Notes under the pieces: generated by a model
Database searches by the model: none
The model's input: only the letters and a program-made list of their open reading frames with translations
Told to the model about the DNA's origin: nothing
Assembly: GCA_029006935.1 (NCBI GenBank)
Contig: JAQXGX010000032.1
Coordinates: 1-34,395 of the forward strand
Direction: 5' to 3'
Source: Eggerthellales bacterium
Lineage (GTDB): Bacteria; Actinomycetota; Coriobacteriia; Coriobacteriales; Eggerthellaceae
Length of the DNA: 34,395 nucleotides
Made by a program: the position numbers and the translations under genes
In this document: positions 1-8,127 of the stretch, piece after piece
Numbering within the stretch: the stretch's first letter is position 1
Layout of the letters: each line of letters opens with the position of its first letter

Positions 1-1974
1 GAAGCCGTCCTCGGTCTTCTCCATAACCGCCAGGCGCTCCAGCGCCTGGGGCGTCTGGGAGGCGCTTACCAAATATACCAGGGCGGACTTCTTTCCCCTG
101 CCCACGCGTCCCCGCAGCTGATGCAGCTGGGACAGGCCGAAGCGGTCCGCATCCTCAACGATCATGACCGTGGCGTTGGGAACGTCCACCCCCACCTCGA
201 TGACGGTGGTGGAGACCAGCACCTGGACCTTGTTCTGGCGAAACTCCTCCATGACCCGGGCCTTCTCCTGCGCGGACATGCGCCCGTGCATCAGCTCCAC
301 CCGATAGTCCGCAAACACCTTCTCCTGCAGGAAGCGCGCCTCCTTCACCGCGGCCGACACGTTCCCCTCCTCCAGGTCGTCGTCGGACTCGATGCTGATG
401 GCGGCATAGGCGTACTCTTCGTCCCCCTCCGGGGCCGCTCCCGCCTTGGCGTCCCGCTGCCGGCTGTCAAGGCCCACCAGGGGGCAGACCACGTAGACCT
501 GCTCTCCTCGCTCCAGGGCCTGCCGCGCTCCGTCATAGGCAATCCCCTTGTTGCTCCGAGGCACCACCTGGGTGGTGCGCTGGGCCGCATGGGGCTTCTG
601 CACCAGGTAGGAAAGGCTCAGGTTGCCGTAGAGCGCCAGCGCAAGGGAGCGGGGAATGGGCGTTGCGGTCAGGTACAGGGCATCCACCGCCTGCCCCTTG
701 GCCAGCAGCCGGGCGCGCTGATCCACGCCAAAGCGCTGCTGCTCGTCCACTATGACCAGGGAGCAGTCCTTGGGCCGCACGTCGTCTTCCAGCAGCGCGT
801 GAGTGCCGAACAGCACGTCAGTCACCCCCGTTGCCAGGCGCCCCAGGACTCCCTCCCGCTCGTCGGCAGAAGTGGAGCCGGTCAGACAGTCCCAGGTGAT
901 GCCCGCCTGATCGAACAGGGGGCCCAGCCCCTTGGCGTGCTGACGAGCCAGCACCTCCGTGGGCGCCATGAACAGCACCTGGGTGCCGGTCTGGCTTGCG
1001 GCGGCGCAGGCGAAGGCGGCCACCATGGTCTTGCCGGTGCCCACGTCTCCCAGCACCAGGTGGTTTGCGCAGGCTGGGCTGGCCATAAGGGAGAGCACGT
1101 CGTCCTTTGCCCGAGCCTGGTCCTCGGTCAGGGCAAAGGGCACCGCCTCCGCGAAGGCGCGCATGCGCGGACCCTCCACCTCATGGACCCGGGGCTTAAG
1201 CCCCCGGGAGCGACGAGCGCTTTCGTCCGCCAGCTTCAGCTGCAACAGCAGCAGCTCCTCGTAGGCAAGGCGGCGGCGGGCCTGCTGCATTTCCTCCATG
1301 GAAGCGGGAAAGTGGATGGCTTCCCAGGCGCGGCCCCGGCTCATGAGCCGGTACCTGGTGCGCAGCTCAACGGGAAGAGGGTCCTGCTGGCCGCGGACCA
1401 GCAGCAGGGCGTTCTCCACGATGCGCCGCATCCAGGCGGCAGACACCTTTTCACAGGCAGGATGAACCGGGATCACCTTTCCCCCGGAAAGGCCGCCCTC
1501 CCCTTCCTCGGCCTCCAGGAAGGGATTGGTCATGCGCTTGAAGCCGTAGTCGAACTCCACCTTCCCCGCCACCGTGACCCGCATGCCCGGCTTCAGGGAG
1601 TCCATGAGCCAGGGCTGTCGAAAGCAGGTGACCATGAGGGTGCCGGTGCCGTCCACCAAGGTTATCTCAACCAGGGAAAGACGCGGCTTGGGCTTCTTCA
1701 GCTTGATGGCGTGGACCGCTGCCTGGACGGTGCACAGGGAGCCGATGGCGGCCTGCGCCACCGTCTGGCAGGAGGTCAGGTCTATGTAGCGGCGGGGGTA
1801 ATGGCACAGCAGGTCCCGAACGCTGCGAATGCCCAGACCGGCCAGGGCCTTGGCTCGAGCGGGGCTCACCTGCTTCACCTCGGTAACGGGCCTGTCAAGA
1901 AGCAACGTGGCCGACAGGCGATCGGCAGGCTCCCGCTTGCGCGTGGAATCACCTTCCGTTCGCTTGCCGGCCAT
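1..1974 (-). CDS. recG: ATP-dependent DNA helicase RecG (3' end outside window)
   Basis: RecG remodels stalled replication forks and branch-migrates recombination intermediates. The window holds the first 658 codons; the reading frame runs off the left edge, so roughly the last 40-70 residues are missing, judged from the usual family length of about 680-700. Visible are an N-terminal OB-fold wedge region, helicase motif I GDVGTGKT near residue 308, the motif II box DEQQRFGVDQ near 408, the TATPIPRS motif and the C-terminal helicase lobe with STTVIEVGVDVPNA and QLRGRVGRG. Motif II is DEQQ, where many RecG proteins have DEQH. The ATG at 1974 was chosen because an in-frame stop, which is the stop of fakA, lies 33 bases upstream. 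No strong ribosome binding site is seen. It is third in an asp23-fakA-recG operon. Identity is secure. Confidence 0.95.
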   Translation of the reverse strand, partial: MAGKRTEGDSTRKREPADRLSATLLLDRPVTEVKQVSPARAKALAGLGIRSVRDLLCHYPRRYIDLTSCQTVAQAAIGSLCTVQAAVHAIKLKKPKPRLSLVEITLVDGTGTLMVTCFRQPWLMDSLKPGMRVTVAGKVEFDYGFKRMTNPFLEAEEGEGGLSGGKVIPVHPACEKVSAAWMRRIVENALLLVRGQQDPLPVELRTRYRLMSRGRAWEAIHFPASMEEMQQARRRLAYEELLLLQLKLADESARRSRGLKPRVHEVEGPRMRAFAEAVPFALTEDQARAKDDVLSLMASPACANHLVLGDVGTGKTMVAAFACAAASQTGTQVLFMAPTEVLARQHAKGLGPLFDQAGITWDCLTGSTSADEREGVLGRLATGVTDVLFGTHALLEDDVRPKDCSLVIVDEQQRFGVDQRARLLAKGQAVDALYLTATPIPRSLALALYGNLSLSYLVQKPHAAQRTTQVVPRSNKGIAYDGARQALERGEQVYVVCPLVGLDSRQRDAKAGAAPEGDEEYAYAAISIESDDDLEEGNVSAAVKEARFLQEKVFADYRVELMHGRMSAQEKARVMEEFRQNKVQVLVSTTVIEVGVDVPNATVMIVEDADRFGLSQLHQLRGRVGRGKKSALVYLVSASQTPQALERLAVMEKTEDGF

Positions 1975-2007
1975 GGCTTCGCCTAGTAAATTGGGGCAGC
2001 AACGCTG

Positions 2008-3636
2008 CTATTCCACGGACATGACGATGGGATACAGCGGCTGCTCGCCACGATGGGCGTCCACCTCAAGGTCCTCGTACTCCTCCTCGATTCGCTCCAC
2101 CAGGGCATCGAAGCGGTCGTCGTCCATATCCTCTCCTGCAAGCAGGGTCAGGGTGTCGGCGTCCTCCGCCTCCATGACCTCCAGCAGCTGCATGACCACG
2201 TCCTCCACGGTCTGCCCCACGGACTCGATGGAGCCGTTGGCGATGCCGATCACGTCGCCGTTGTGGATGGGGTTGTCGTGGGCGTCCTTGGAGTCCTTGA
2301 TGGCAGTGGTGACCTCGCCGGTGACCACATCGGCGAAGGCGTCCGTCATGGCCTCCACGTTCTCCTCCAGGCTGGCGGATTCGTTGAATCCGAACAGGGC
2401 GCTGAAGGCAGCGGGAACGCTCTTGGTGGGAACCACGCCCACCGGAATCTCGGCAAGCTCAGCGGCACTCTGGGCAGCCATGATGATGTTGGAGTTGTTG
2501 GGGAGGATGATCACGCTTTCGGCGTTGACCTGCTCCACCGCGTCCAGCAGGTCCTTGGTGGAGGGGTTCATGGTCTGTCCGCCGGAAACCACCACGTCCA
2601 CGCCCAGGCTGCGCAGGATCTTGGCGTTGCCCTCGCCCGCGGCAACGGCCACGAAGCCCAGGGGCTTCTTGGGCTGGTCAGCCTGCTCGGCTGCCAGCTT
2701 GTCGTTGCGCTCCTCGGACTGAAGCTTCATGTTGTGGATGAACACCTCGAAGATCTGGCCCCGCTCAAGGAAGTACTCCAGCACCAGGTTGGGGGTGTTG
2801 GAATGCACGTGGACCTTGAACTTGGGAGTGGAGCCCACGCACAGCTCGCAGTCGCCCATGGTCGCCAGGAAGTTCAGCGCTTCCTCGGGATCCAGGGTCT
2901 GGGACTCCACCAGGAACTCGTTGCAGTAGGTGTACTTGGAGCCCTCCCAGTCGTTGATCTGCTCGATCTCCACCTTGGGAGCGGCGGTGTAGGCTGCCGC
3001 CACGTCATCGGCCACGATCTGCTTGCCCGTCAGGGCGGCGACGAAGGCGTCCAGCAGGATGGCCAGGCCAAAGCCGCCGGCATCCACCACGTTGTTCTCC
3101 TTCAGGACGGGCAGGAACTCCGGGGTACGGTGAACGGACTCGTAGGCCTGGGCCACGATGTACTCCATGGCCTCCTCGGTGCCCATCTTCTTCTTACGGG
3201 CGTGCTTCGCGGCCGCGGCGGAGTCCTCCAGCACCGTCAGGATGGTGCCCTTCACCGGCTTGCGCACCGCCTGGAACGCCACGGTCTGGGCGCGGACGAA
3301 GGCATCGGCAATGGTATGGGTGTTCAGCTCGTCGGCGTCCGCTGCGCCCTCGCACAGGCCGCGCAGGATCTGGGAGGTGATCACGCCTGAGTTTCCACGG
3401 GCACCCATGAGCGCGCCAGTGGTGATGGCCTTGCGCCTGGCGGCCCCATCAGCGCCCGCTGGCAGCTTCATGACGGTCTGCACCACGGACTCAAGGGTCA
3501 GGGACATGTTGGTTCCGGTGTCACCGTCGGGGACGGGGAACACGTTGAGCCTGTTCACTTCCTCCTTGCGTTCGGAAAGCACCGCGCTGGCAGCGGCAAT
3601 CGCGTTGATGACGTCGAGCGGAGAGTATTCGGACAT
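2008..3636 (-). CDS. fakA: Fatty acid kinase subunit A-like protein (DAK2/YloV family)
   Basis: 542 residues. FakA phosphorylates fatty acids bound to a FakB carrier so that exogenous fatty acids can enter phospholipid synthesis. The N-terminal DAK2 kinase domain carries the nucleotide/metal motif NVFPVPDGDTGTNM (residues 31-44) and GARGNSG (78-84). The C-terminal half, with SGGQTMNPST and ILPNNSNI, matches the FakA/YloV two-domain layout. The ATG at 3636 is preferred over an in-frame GTG at 3642, because the AAGGA ribosome site lies 7 bases before the ATG and would be only about 1 base from the GTG. The gene starts 12 bases after asp23 and precedes recG, as in the Bacillus yloU-yloV-recG neighbourhood. 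No fakB is present in the window. Substrate is inferred from family membership. Confidence 0.9.
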   Translation of the reverse strand: MSEYSPLDVINAIAAASAVLSERKEEVNRLNVFPVPDGDTGTNMSLTLESVVQTVMKLPAGADGAARRKAITTGALMGARGNSGVITSQILRGLCEGAADADELNTHTIADAFVRAQTVAFQAVRKPVKGTILTVLEDSAAAAKHARKKKMGTEEAMEYIVAQAYESVHRTPEFLPVLKENNVVDAGGFGLAILLDAFVAALTGKQIVADDVAAAYTAAPKVEIEQINDWEGSKYTYCNEFLVESQTLDPEEALNFLATMGDCELCVGSTPKFKVHVHSNTPNLVLEYFLERGQIFEVFIHNMKLQSEERNDKLAAEQADQPKKPLGFVAVAAGEGNAKILRSLGVDVVVSGGQTMNPSTKDLLDAVEQVNAESVIILPNNSNIIMAAQSAAELAEIPVGVVPTKSVPAAFSALFGFNESASLEENVEAMTDAFADVVTGEVTTAIKDSKDAHDNPIHNGDVIGIANGSIESVGQTVEDVVMQLLEVMEAEDADTLTLLAGEDMDDDRFDALVERIEEEYEDLEVDAHRGEQPLYPIVMSVE

Positions 3637-3648
3637 ATTCACTTCCTT

Positions 3649-3993
3649 CTAGCGGACCTTGATGCCCTGGACGTGCACGTCCACGCCGTCTAGGGGTACG
3701 CAGGCATAGTTCTTCAGGGCAAAAGACACCGCATCCACCAGGTTCTGGGACACGGCATTGATATTGGTACCGTATTCGATGACCACGTACAGGTCCACGT
3801 GGACGCCGTTCTCGGTGTTGTTCAGCACAATGCCGCGACGAAGGCGAGAAGCGGGCAGGATCTTGGCGATGCCGTCTGCGGCGGTGGGGGCGGTCATGCC
3901 CACGACGCCGTAGCATTCCAGGGCGGCATTGCCCACCAGATCGGCCAGGACATCATTGGCAACGTGGAGGTTGCCCGGGATGGCGTTGCTCAT
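3649..3993 (-). CDS. Asp23/Gls24 family envelope stress protein (YloU-like)
   Basis: A 114-residue Asp23/Gls24-family protein, typified by the segments NAALECYGVVGM and VVIEYGTNINAVSQNL. Family members are small cytoplasmic or membrane-associated proteins linked to cell-envelope stress and fatty acid metabolism; the molecular function is not settled. The start is placed at ATG 3993, which has an AAGGA site 5 bases upstream. Translation from an upstream in-frame ATG (4026) would add a short non-conserved stretch that contains this ribosome site. It is the first gene of the asp23-fakA-recG operon and diverges from rpmB across 194 bases. The YloU-YloV pairing is conserved in many Gram-positive bacteria, which supports a functional link with FakA. 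Confidence 0.88.
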   Translation of the reverse strand: MSNAIPGNLHVANDVLADLVGNAALECYGVVGMTAPTAADGIAKILPASRLRRGIVLNNTENGVHVDLYVVIEYGTNINAVSQNLVDAVSFALKNYACVPLDGVDVHVQGIKVR

Positions 3994-4043
3994 TTCGTTC
4001 CTTTCCTTGCAGCTTTTTCGGGCCATAATAGCTTGATTTGCAA

Positions 4044-4072
4044 AGTATAGCGTATGATGACCCTTGCGTCAG
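4044..4072 (-). promoter_or_regulatory. Predicted sigma-70-type promoter for asp23-fakA-recG
   Basis: On the minus strand a CTGACG -35 element (4067-4072) is separated by exactly 17 bases from a TATACT -10 element (4044-4049). Both are good matches to consensus. The predicted start leaves a leader of about 45 bases before the asp23 ATG at 3993. Seen in sequence only. Confidence 0.6.
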
Positions 4073-4102
4073 AGTTGGCTGGGCAAAGGTTCTTCTTTTT
4101 CC

Positions 4103-4132
4103 TTGTGCAGTGTAATTCTTATGTGTTATAGT
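4103..4132 (+). promoter_or_regulatory. Predicted promoter for rpmB with extended -10
   Basis: A TATAGT -10 element (4127-4132) is preceded by TG plus one base (4124-4126), forming an extended -10. A weak -35 candidate TTGTGC lies at 4103-4108 with an 18-base spacer. It diverges from the asp23 promoter; the two -35 regions are about 30 bases apart. Confidence 0.5.
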
Positions 4133-4187
4133 GTTAAGGCTTTTTTGAGCCACGTTTGTAATCGATAAGTACATGGAGTTGATAGAG

Positions 4188-4376
4188 ATGTCCAAGGTTT
4201 GCGAAATCTGCGGTAAGCACCCTGTTGCTGGTCGTAACGTCAGCCACTCTCACCGCGTAACCAATCGTGTCTATCGCCCGAACATCCAGAAGATCACCAT
4301 CAATGACAATGGTCATGTTCGCAAGGCGAATGTCTGCACTCAGTGCATGAAGTCCGGCAAGGTCGTCCGCGCTTAA
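4188..4376 (+). CDS. rpmB: 50S ribosomal protein L28 (zinc-binding form)
   Basis: A 62-residue L28 with the typical start SKVCEICGKHPVAGRNVSHS and two cysteine pairs (CEIC at residues 5-8 and CTQC near the C-terminus), so this is the zinc-binding C+ paralogue type. The ATG at 4188 is chosen because GGAG lies 9 bases upstream. An in-frame ATG at 4173 would start inside that ribosome site and add five non-family residues. It is a single-gene unit with its own promoter and a strong terminator. The divergent pairing with asp23-fakA matches the Bacillus arrangement. Confidence 0.96.
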   Translation: MSKVCEICGKHPVAGRNVSHSHRVTNRVYRPNIQKITINDNGHVRKANVCTQCMKSGKVVRA

Positions 4377-4404
4377 TAGCCGCACCTTCCATCTTCGAGT
4401 TGAG

Positions 4405-4427
4405 AGACCCCCGCTGGGGGTCTTTTC
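4405..4427 (+). terminator. Rho-independent terminator of rpmB
   Basis: AGACCCCC (4405-4412) and GGGGGTCT (4416-4423) form an 8-bp GC-rich stem with a 3-base loop, ending in a run of four T. It lies 28 bases after the rpmB stop. Confidence 0.85.
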
Positions 4428-4457
4428 GCATTTGCACACGTTCGATCGGGAGACCAC

Positions 4458-5642
4458 ATGCACCGAAAACTCACCATGGCTGTGGCATGCCTTGTTACAG
4501 CATCCCTGATCACCGCCTCCCTGCCCGTTACCGCCCTGGCCGCGTCCCTGCGCGCCACCGCGGAGACCAGCAGTTTCGACTCTAACTACCGGTCCAGCTC
4601 CGAGCAGGTGAAGGTCACCACCAGCGGGACCACCCTTACGGTTTCCTACCGATCCGCCCTGAGGGGCGTGAAGTACCGGGTAGGTCTGCGTCGGGTGGGC
4701 ACCAGCGCCAGCTGGCAGACCAAGAAGGACCTGGTGGCCTCCAACCAGGGCTTCACCGTGAAGCTGAGCTGCGCCAAGCAGTCCGCCGGCACCTTCTACC
4801 TGGTGATTGCCCGAGCCGCCAACTCTTCCCAAGCCAAGGGCTGGGAGTACATCGGCGGGTCCCACGGCTACGCCTTCATCGGCATTCCCGTCAAGGTGTC
4901 AAAGGGCAGGCCCAAGGTGGTGAAGTATCCCACCATCATCAGCCAGAACAAGGAAAAGCGAGCCGCCTCCGCCAAGAAGGGGACCAAGCGCTACGTTTCC
5001 ACGTCGGCAAAGGCCCTTTCGGACATGACCTGGGTCTTCAACGGATACGACGCCAACCTGCCCTCGGAACCCACCCGCAGGTCCTACTTCAAGGCCGTTT
5101 CCAAGGACGTGGTGGGCAGCACCACCAATCCCTACATGAAGATGCGCAAGATCTACTGCTACGTGGCGGGAAACTTCTACTACGACACCCTGGCCTTTGC
5201 CAACCACTCCCGCCAGCACATCAATCCCTACCTGAACCTGAAGAAGTACCGCGGGAACCTGTCCTCCTCAAACAGCCGGAAGACCTCGGGAAAGCGGGCG
5301 CGGGTGGCCACCACCTGCATCGGATACGCATCCATGCTCATCGCCCTTGCGCGGGCCCAGGGCATCCCGGCAAAGCTGGTCTACGGCCATGCCCTGACCT
5401 CCCCCTGGAACACCTGGTCCACGGAAAGCAGCATCAACACCCAGGATCACTGGTGGGCGGAAGTGTATCTGGACGGACGTTGGATGATCATGGACCCCAC
5501 CCGGGGAACCAACGCCAAGTGGAACCGCAGCACCAACACCTGGGAGAAGAAGGCCGCAGGAACGCTGCTGACCTACAACTACTTCGACCCCGGCCTGACC
5601 TTCTTCAGCAACACCCACCGCATCTTCGGCTACTACAGCTAG
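4458..5642 (+). CDS. Secreted transglutaminase-like cysteine protease/transglutaminase
   Basis: 394 residues with a Sec signal peptide: two basic residues, a hydrophobic stretch, and a likely cleavage after ALA near residue 28. The N-terminal half (about 40-150) is beta-rich and Fn3-like. The C-terminal half is a transglutaminase core with the triad Cys287 (ATTCIGYASM), His331 (QDHWWAEVYLDGRW) and Asp346 (MIMDPTRG). Such domains act as cross-linking enzymes or as peptidases/amidases; which applies here cannot be told. ATG 4458 has GGGAG 5 bases upstream. It follows the rpmB terminator directly and I see no clear promoter of its own in the 30 bases between. There is no LPXTG or membrane anchor at the C-terminus, so the product is probably released or held by non-covalent binding. 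The catalytic residues are all present. Confidence 0.85.
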   Translation: MHRKLTMAVACLVTASLITASLPVTALAASLRATAETSSFDSNYRSSSEQVKVTTSGTTLTVSYRSALRGVKYRVGLRRVGTSASWQTKKDLVASNQGFTVKLSCAKQSAGTFYLVIARAANSSQAKGWEYIGGSHGYAFIGIPVKVSKGRPKVVKYPTIISQNKEKRAASAKKGTKRYVSTSAKALSDMTWVFNGYDANLPSEPTRRSYFKAVSKDVVGSTTNPYMKMRKIYCYVAGNFYYDTLAFANHSRQHINPYLNLKKYRGNLSSSNSRKTSGKRARVATTCIGYASMLIALARAQGIPAKLVYGHALTSPWNTWSTESSINTQDHWWAEVYLDGRWMIMDPTRGTNAKWNRSTNTWEKKAAGTLLTYNYFDPGLTFFSNTHRIFGYYS

Positions 5643-5700
5643 CCCTTGCCAACAGCAGGCAGCTCCCTGGAGCAGCCGCAGCAGCCCCAGAAGCAGCAAC

Positions 5701-5740
5701 GTGCCCCGGGACCTCCCGTTGCAGGGATTTCCCGGGGCAC
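5701..5740. other. Perfect inverted repeat between convergent genes
   Basis: GTGCCCCGGGA (5701-5711) and TCCCGGGGCAC (5730-5740) are perfect 11-base complements around an 18-base loop. The hairpin lies between the 3' ends of two convergent genes, so a two-way terminator is likely, but neither side has a T run. Confidence 0.5.
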
Positions 5741-5769
5741 TGGTCTATATAAGGGAAGGGGCGAAAGGG

Positions 5770-6489
5770 CTACAGGACCACCAGCAGGCGCTTGCAGTGG
5801 GGACACCTTGCCAAGGGCGCCTGGGAGCGAAGCTCCACCATGCGGGAGTCCTGGATGGGCTGGCGGCACACCCCGCAGCGATCCCCGGAAAGCACGCCTA
5901 TGCCCACGCCGGCGTTGGCCTGGGCGGTCTTTCGGAAAAGGGCAAGGAGGTCGGGATCGAGCTGGGCTTGGGTTTCGCCCCGCTCAGCCTCAAGGCGCGC
6001 CATCTGCTGCTGCAGATCCACGCCGTCCTTGCGGAAGGACTCGATAGCCGCCGCCTCCTGCTGGTTGAGCTTCTCGGAAGCCGCTGCGACCTGGCGGGCC
6101 ACCGCCAGCACCTTCTCCAGGGACTGGTTTGCCACCTCAAGGTCCGCCATCAGCTGCTCGCGACGGGCGGACTGCCCCTTCATCTCCTTGGTCTGGGCCT
6201 CCAGGCTGCGGTAGTCCCCCTTACCCTGGTCGATGGACATCTGAAGGGAGGCCAGCTTGGTGCCCAGCCGCTCGTCTTCGTCCTCGATGGCGGCGATCTT
6301 CTTTTCCGCCTGCTCCCTCATGGCCAGCACCTGCTGGGCCTTTGCGGCGATCTGCTCCTTCTTCTGGCGGATCTGCAGGATCTGAGCACGTTGGGGCAGC
6401 TCATCGAAGCGCTTCTTGGCCTGCAGGTACGCAAGGTCGATCTGCTGCAGGGAAAGCAGCAGGTTCAGCTGATCTGATGGTGCATCCAT
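5770..6489 (-). CDS. Coiled-coil protein with C4 zinc ribbon (COG1579 / zf-RING_7)
   Basis: 239 residues. Residues about 10-180 are a charged, heptad-like helical region rich in Glu, Lys and Gln, expected to form a long antiparallel coiled coil. The C-terminus has the four-cysteine ribbon CGVCRQPI...CPHCKRLL. This is the COG1579 family, which may bind nucleic acid; no enzymatic role is established. The ATG at 6489 was chosen because AGGAG lies 5 bases upstream. A longer reading from 6525 would overlap the nif3-like gene. It is last in the operon and starts 23 bases after the nif3-like gene, a pairing that is common in Actinomycetota and suggests a shared but unknown role. Confidence 0.85.
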   Translation of the reverse strand: MDAPSDQLNLLLSLQQIDLAYLQAKKRFDELPQRAQILQIRQKKEQIAAKAQQVLAMREQAEKKIAAIEDEDERLGTKLASLQMSIDQGKGDYRSLEAQTKEMKGQSARREQLMADLEVANQSLEKVLAVARQVAAASEKLNQQEAAAIESFRKDGVDLQQQMARLEAERGETQAQLDPDLLALFRKTAQANAGVGIGVLSGDRCGVCRQPIQDSRMVELRSQAPLARCPHCKRLLVVL

Positions 6490-6512
6490 GTTCGCTCCTG
6501 TTCTTCGATCCT

Positions 6513-7304
6513 CTACGACCAGCACGTCCAGTTGACGCTCTGGTCTACTACCACGATGCGGTCCTTCGGAACCCCCGCCTGCTCCACGGCTACGCGAAGC
6601 AGTTCCACGAAGGGCAGCTCGCTCACGTCATGTCCCAGCTCTACGATGGCCAGGCCCCCGTGAAGCAGGTCCAGGCTCTCATGGTACTTCAATTCTCCGC
6701 AGATGAGGCAGTCCACGCCCGCTTTCAGGCAGTCCCGGGCAACCGATCCCGCAGAGCCGGTGGCGCATGCCACAAAAGACAGGGGCAGATCGGACCTTCC
6801 CCACACCCGAGGCGCCCGGCCGAGCTCCTTTTCGCAGACTCGGGCCAGCTTCTCCAAGGTCATGCCCCGGGGCGCTTGGCACACATGGCCGTAGCCCTTC
6901 TGAGGACGCCCGGGCAGAGGCTGCAGCAGCCCCGTGAGCTCCAGGCCCAGCTTTTCGGGAAGCACCTTCTGGGCAGAAGGGCTCACGTCCAAGGCGGTGT
7001 GGAAGCTCATGAGGGCAACCCCCGAGCGCACCGCCTCCCATACCACCGTTCCCGGGCCAACGGCAAAAGGCGCCGGCTTCACCTTGGAAGGGGGCGAAAT
7101 GTAGGTGGGGTGATGGGTGACCAGCACCGATGCCCCCGCATCTGCCGCCTGGCGCACCGCCTCCGCCGTTTGGTCCAGAGCCACGGCAACCCCCGTGACC
7201 GCAGCGTTCGGATCCCCCACCGTAATGCCGGTGAAGTCCCAGTCTTCCGCATCCTCAGCGGGGAAGCGCTCCAGCAGAAGCCGTTCCAATATGCCCACGT
7301 TCAT
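6513..7304 (-). CDS. Nif3-like dinuclear metal centre protein (YbgI family)
   Basis: 263 residues. The N-terminal signature WDFTGITVG corresponds to the family's WDNxGLxVG. The metal-ligand motif VTHHPT gives His64 and His65, and the C-terminal ELGHDVSE motif supplies the second His/Glu pair. Members bind two metal ions and are often annotated as GTP cyclohydrolase I type 2 homologues; that activity is not certain here. ATG 7304 has GGAGG 8 bases upstream, inside the end of the PHP gene (gap 3 bases), so the two are probably translationally coupled. The last residues (NWTCWS) follow a conserved SVN-like segment. Confidence 0.88.
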   Translation of the reverse strand: MNVGILERLLLERFPAEDAEDWDFTGITVGDPNAAVTGVAVALDQTAEAVRQAADAGASVLVTHHPTYISPPSKVKPAPFAVGPGTVVWEAVRSGVALMSFHTALDVSPSAQKVLPEKLGLELTGLLQPLPGRPQKGYGHVCQAPRGMTLEKLARVCEKELGRAPRVWGRSDLPLSFVACATGSAGSVARDCLKAGVDCLICGELKYHESLDLLHGGLAIVELGHDVSELPFVELLRVAVEQAGVPKDRIVVVDQSVNWTCWS

Positions 7305-7307
7305 GCT

Positions 7308-8123
7308 CTAGCCCTCCAGATCGATTGATCGACGATCGCCCCCCGGCAGGGGAACGCTGACCTGGCGATATCCCGCCTGATACAGGTACGCATAGGCCTG
7401 GGTGATGTGCCGGGCCACGTTTTCGGAGCAGTGGGCGTCGGTGCCCACGGTGCAGGGAACCCCCGCGTGGGCAAACTGAGCCAGCAGCTCGGGAGCGGGG
7501 AACATCTGCTTGCAGGGGTACAGGGTGCCGGAAGTGTTCACCTCTACCATGCGTCCCCCCGCCGCTGCAGCCTCAGCCGCCTGACGGTACAGGGGCTCCA
7601 CGTTGAAGCTGGGATACAGGCCGTGCTTCTTCACCAGGTCCGGGTGGGACATGATGGTATAGGGGCCCTTGCCGGCGGCAGCTTCACACCAAACCTCGAA
7701 GTAGCGGCGCCAGATGGCATCCACCGCCTCCTGGTCCTTCCATGCATCCAGAACCTTCCTGCTGTACATGGGCCAGCCGTCCAGGTAGTGGACCGATCCC
7801 AGCAGATAGTCGAAGGGGGCAAGGTCCTGGTCGGTGATCTGGCGATCTTCCGTCGAGCCCAGGTAGTCCATCTCCATGCCGGCAAGAAGGGTGATCTGGG
7901 GGAACTGCTCCCGGGCCGAGCGAATATCGGCCAGATAGCGCTCCACGTTGCTTTGCAGCATGCCCACCCAGTGGGTGGGGTCGATGGCGTCCGAAAGCCA
8001 GTTGTGCTCGGTAATGCCCAGGGTGGTCAGCCCCGCGTCCACCGCGGCCTGCACCAGTTCCTGGACCGTTCCCCTGCCGTGGGCCACGTAGCCCGTGTGA
8101 CTGTGCAAGTTGACAAGCTCCAC
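7308..8123 (-). CDS. PHP-domain phosphatase, histidinol-phosphatase (HisJ/HisK) type
   Basis: 271 residues. The N-terminal HxH (His7, His9, in LHSHTG), the TEHN motif near residue 40, GMEMDYL and SVHYLDGW are the metal-binding signatures of the PHP superfamily, closest in layout to the histidinol-phosphatase group that makes histidinol from histidinol phosphate. No other his gene is nearby, so the physiological substrate is uncertain. Start is GTG 8123, five bases after the stop of the cysteine desulfurase gene (no overlap), with a weak upstream purine stretch; no better start precedes the HxH motif. Confidence 0.8.
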   Translation of the reverse strand: MELVNLHSHTGYVAHGRGTVQELVQAAVDAGLTTLGITEHNWLSDAIDPTHWVGMLQSNVERYLADIRSAREQFPQITLLAGMEMDYLGSTEDRQITDQDLAPFDYLLGSVHYLDGWPMYSRKVLDAWKDQEAVDAIWRRYFEVWCEAAAGKGPYTIMSHPDLVKKHGLYPSFNVEPLYRQAAEAAAAGGRMVEVNTSGTLYPCKQMFPAPELLAQFAHAGVPCTVGTDAHCSENVARHITQAYAYLYQAGYRQVSVPLPGGDRRSIDLEG

Positions 8124-8127
8124 TTGA

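Noticed and set aside
121-1986. Long + strand open frame opposite recG
   Set aside because: Antisense shadow; the minus strand carries full helicase motifs and the + strand translation is His/Gly/Gln-rich, typical of reversed GC-rich genes.
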